Assembly (NCBI GenBank): GCA_035540955.1
Contig: DATLFP010000066.1
Location: forward strand, 4,103-68,102
Length of the DNA: 64,000 nucleotides
From: DATLFP01 sp035540955
GTDB lineage: Bacteria; Actinomycetota; Acidimicrobiia; Acidimicrobiales; CADCSY01
Direction of reading: 5' to 3'
The notes beneath the pieces are model-generated. The model did no database searches and was not told the origin of the DNA. It saw only the letters and a list, made by a program, of their open reading frames with translations. This document shows positions 63,694 to 64,000 of the stretch, one piece after another (position 1 is the stretch's first letter; every line of letters starts with the position of its first letter). The position numbers and the translations under genes were made by a program.

Positions 63694-64000
63694 TCGTGAC
63701 GCCGCAGCCGATGAGCGCGGCGCGGTCGAGGGGCATGTCGTCGCGGATCTTCACCACCGCGCCCTCGTGCACCAGCATCTGCTCGGCGAACGACGACAGG
63801 TCGAGGAACTGGAACACGGGCGTGCCATCGGCCTTCGACAGGCGCTGCGGCTGGTCGAACGGGCGGCGGGTCGCGTCCTTCGTGCACAGGTTCGGGCGAC
63901 CGCTGATGCAGAAGTCGCACTGGCCGCAGAACACAGACAGGCAGGTGATGACGTGGTCGCCCGGCTTGACGTAGGTGACGTCGGAGCCGACGGCCTCGAC
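63694..64000 (-). pseudogene. Inverted 5' part of a second, nearly identical alcohol dehydrogenase
   Basis: Read on the minus strand, this stretch encodes about 102 residues from VEAVGSDVTYVKPGDHVITC to LDRAALIGCGVTT. It matches residues about 66-167 of the gene at 63080 with five substitutions (for example IAGKPN to ISGRPN) and one inserted Ala. It loses its 3' part at the same junction, and its own 5' end lies beyond 64000. It is therefore a paralogue in inverted orientation, not a copy of the same sequence. Cause: inversion or assembly/amplification chimera. Confidence 0.85.

Noticed and set aside
63274..64000. Simple fold-back (hairpin read) artefact at the window end
   Set aside because: The two arms differ by five amino acids, one codon insertion and many silent changes, so they are two paralogues, not the same molecule read twice.
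1..64000. tRNA, rRNA, riboswitch, insertion sequence or attachment site
   Set aside because: Reading both strands I saw no cloverleaf, conserved rRNA segment, riboswitch consensus, transposase or flanking inverted repeats that I could support.

Overview
This 64-kb window is chromosomal DNA of a high-GC Gram-positive bacterium of the Actinomycetota. Gene style and content best fit the class Acidimicrobiia: many FadD/FadE-type lipid genes, secreted enzymes carrying GYWL/DGGVFSFG repeats, and frequent GTG starts with 4-nt GTGA/ATGA overlaps. The class assignment is an inference; no rRNA, tRNA, CRISPR array or insertion sequence was seen. Coding density is very high and no gap exceeds 200 bp.

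Layout. Positions 1-20.6 kb hold lipid and housekeeping genes: the end of a histidine phosphatase, an acyl-CoA dehydrogenase with a palindromic operator, a SirB1-type protein, two acyl-CoA synthetases, a STAS protein, GDPD, a thioesterase/ALDH/FAD-oxidase operon, gamma-glutamyltransferase, a one-pass membrane protein with an apparent winged-helix start, an adenylate kinase, a CaiB-type CoA transferase, an L,D-transpeptidase with a repeat propeller, PPK2, an ArsC-like protein, lipoproteins, a DNA glycosylase and an MBL hydrolase. Positions 20.6-55 kb form a large envelope-glycan region. It has the three-gene operon for decaprenyl-phosphoryl-arabinose (DPA) synthesis (DPPR synthase, DprE1, DprE2) and an AftD-type arabinofuranosyltransferase overlapping a polyprenol-phosphate mannose synthase. 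Around these lie several GT-C membrane glycosyltransferases, a GT4, a GT2-GtrA fusion, two acyltransferase-3/SGNH fusions, a secreted SGNH hydrolase, a four-gene GMC-oxidoreductase/epimerase operon and GalE. Positions 55-64 kb return to housekeeping and lipid genes: ArfB, a second AlkA-type glycosylase, an M23 peptidase with the same propeller repeat, hydrolases, a nitroreductase, an Nfu-N protein, an ACAD/SDR pair and a zinc alcohol dehydrogenase. The last 0.3 kb is the inverted 5' part of a second, about 95% identical alcohol dehydrogenase.

How it works together. Polyprenyl-phosphate donors (DPA, and probably polyprenyl-P-mannose) would be made by the cytoplasmic enzymes and used outside by AftD and the other GT-C enzymes. 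The acyltransferase/SGNH proteins could decorate the glycan. This points to an arabinan-containing envelope polymer.

Expression. Many transcription units have a TAnnnT -10 hexamer ending 6-9 nt before the start codon, which predicts leaderless mRNAs. At several divergent gene pairs the two -10 boxes share their TA, giving a compact AnnnTAnnnT bidirectional promoter. A minority of genes have a clear Shine-Dalgarno sequence. Several starts given here (2306, 2372, 25510, 55444, 57746) were chosen with this rule.
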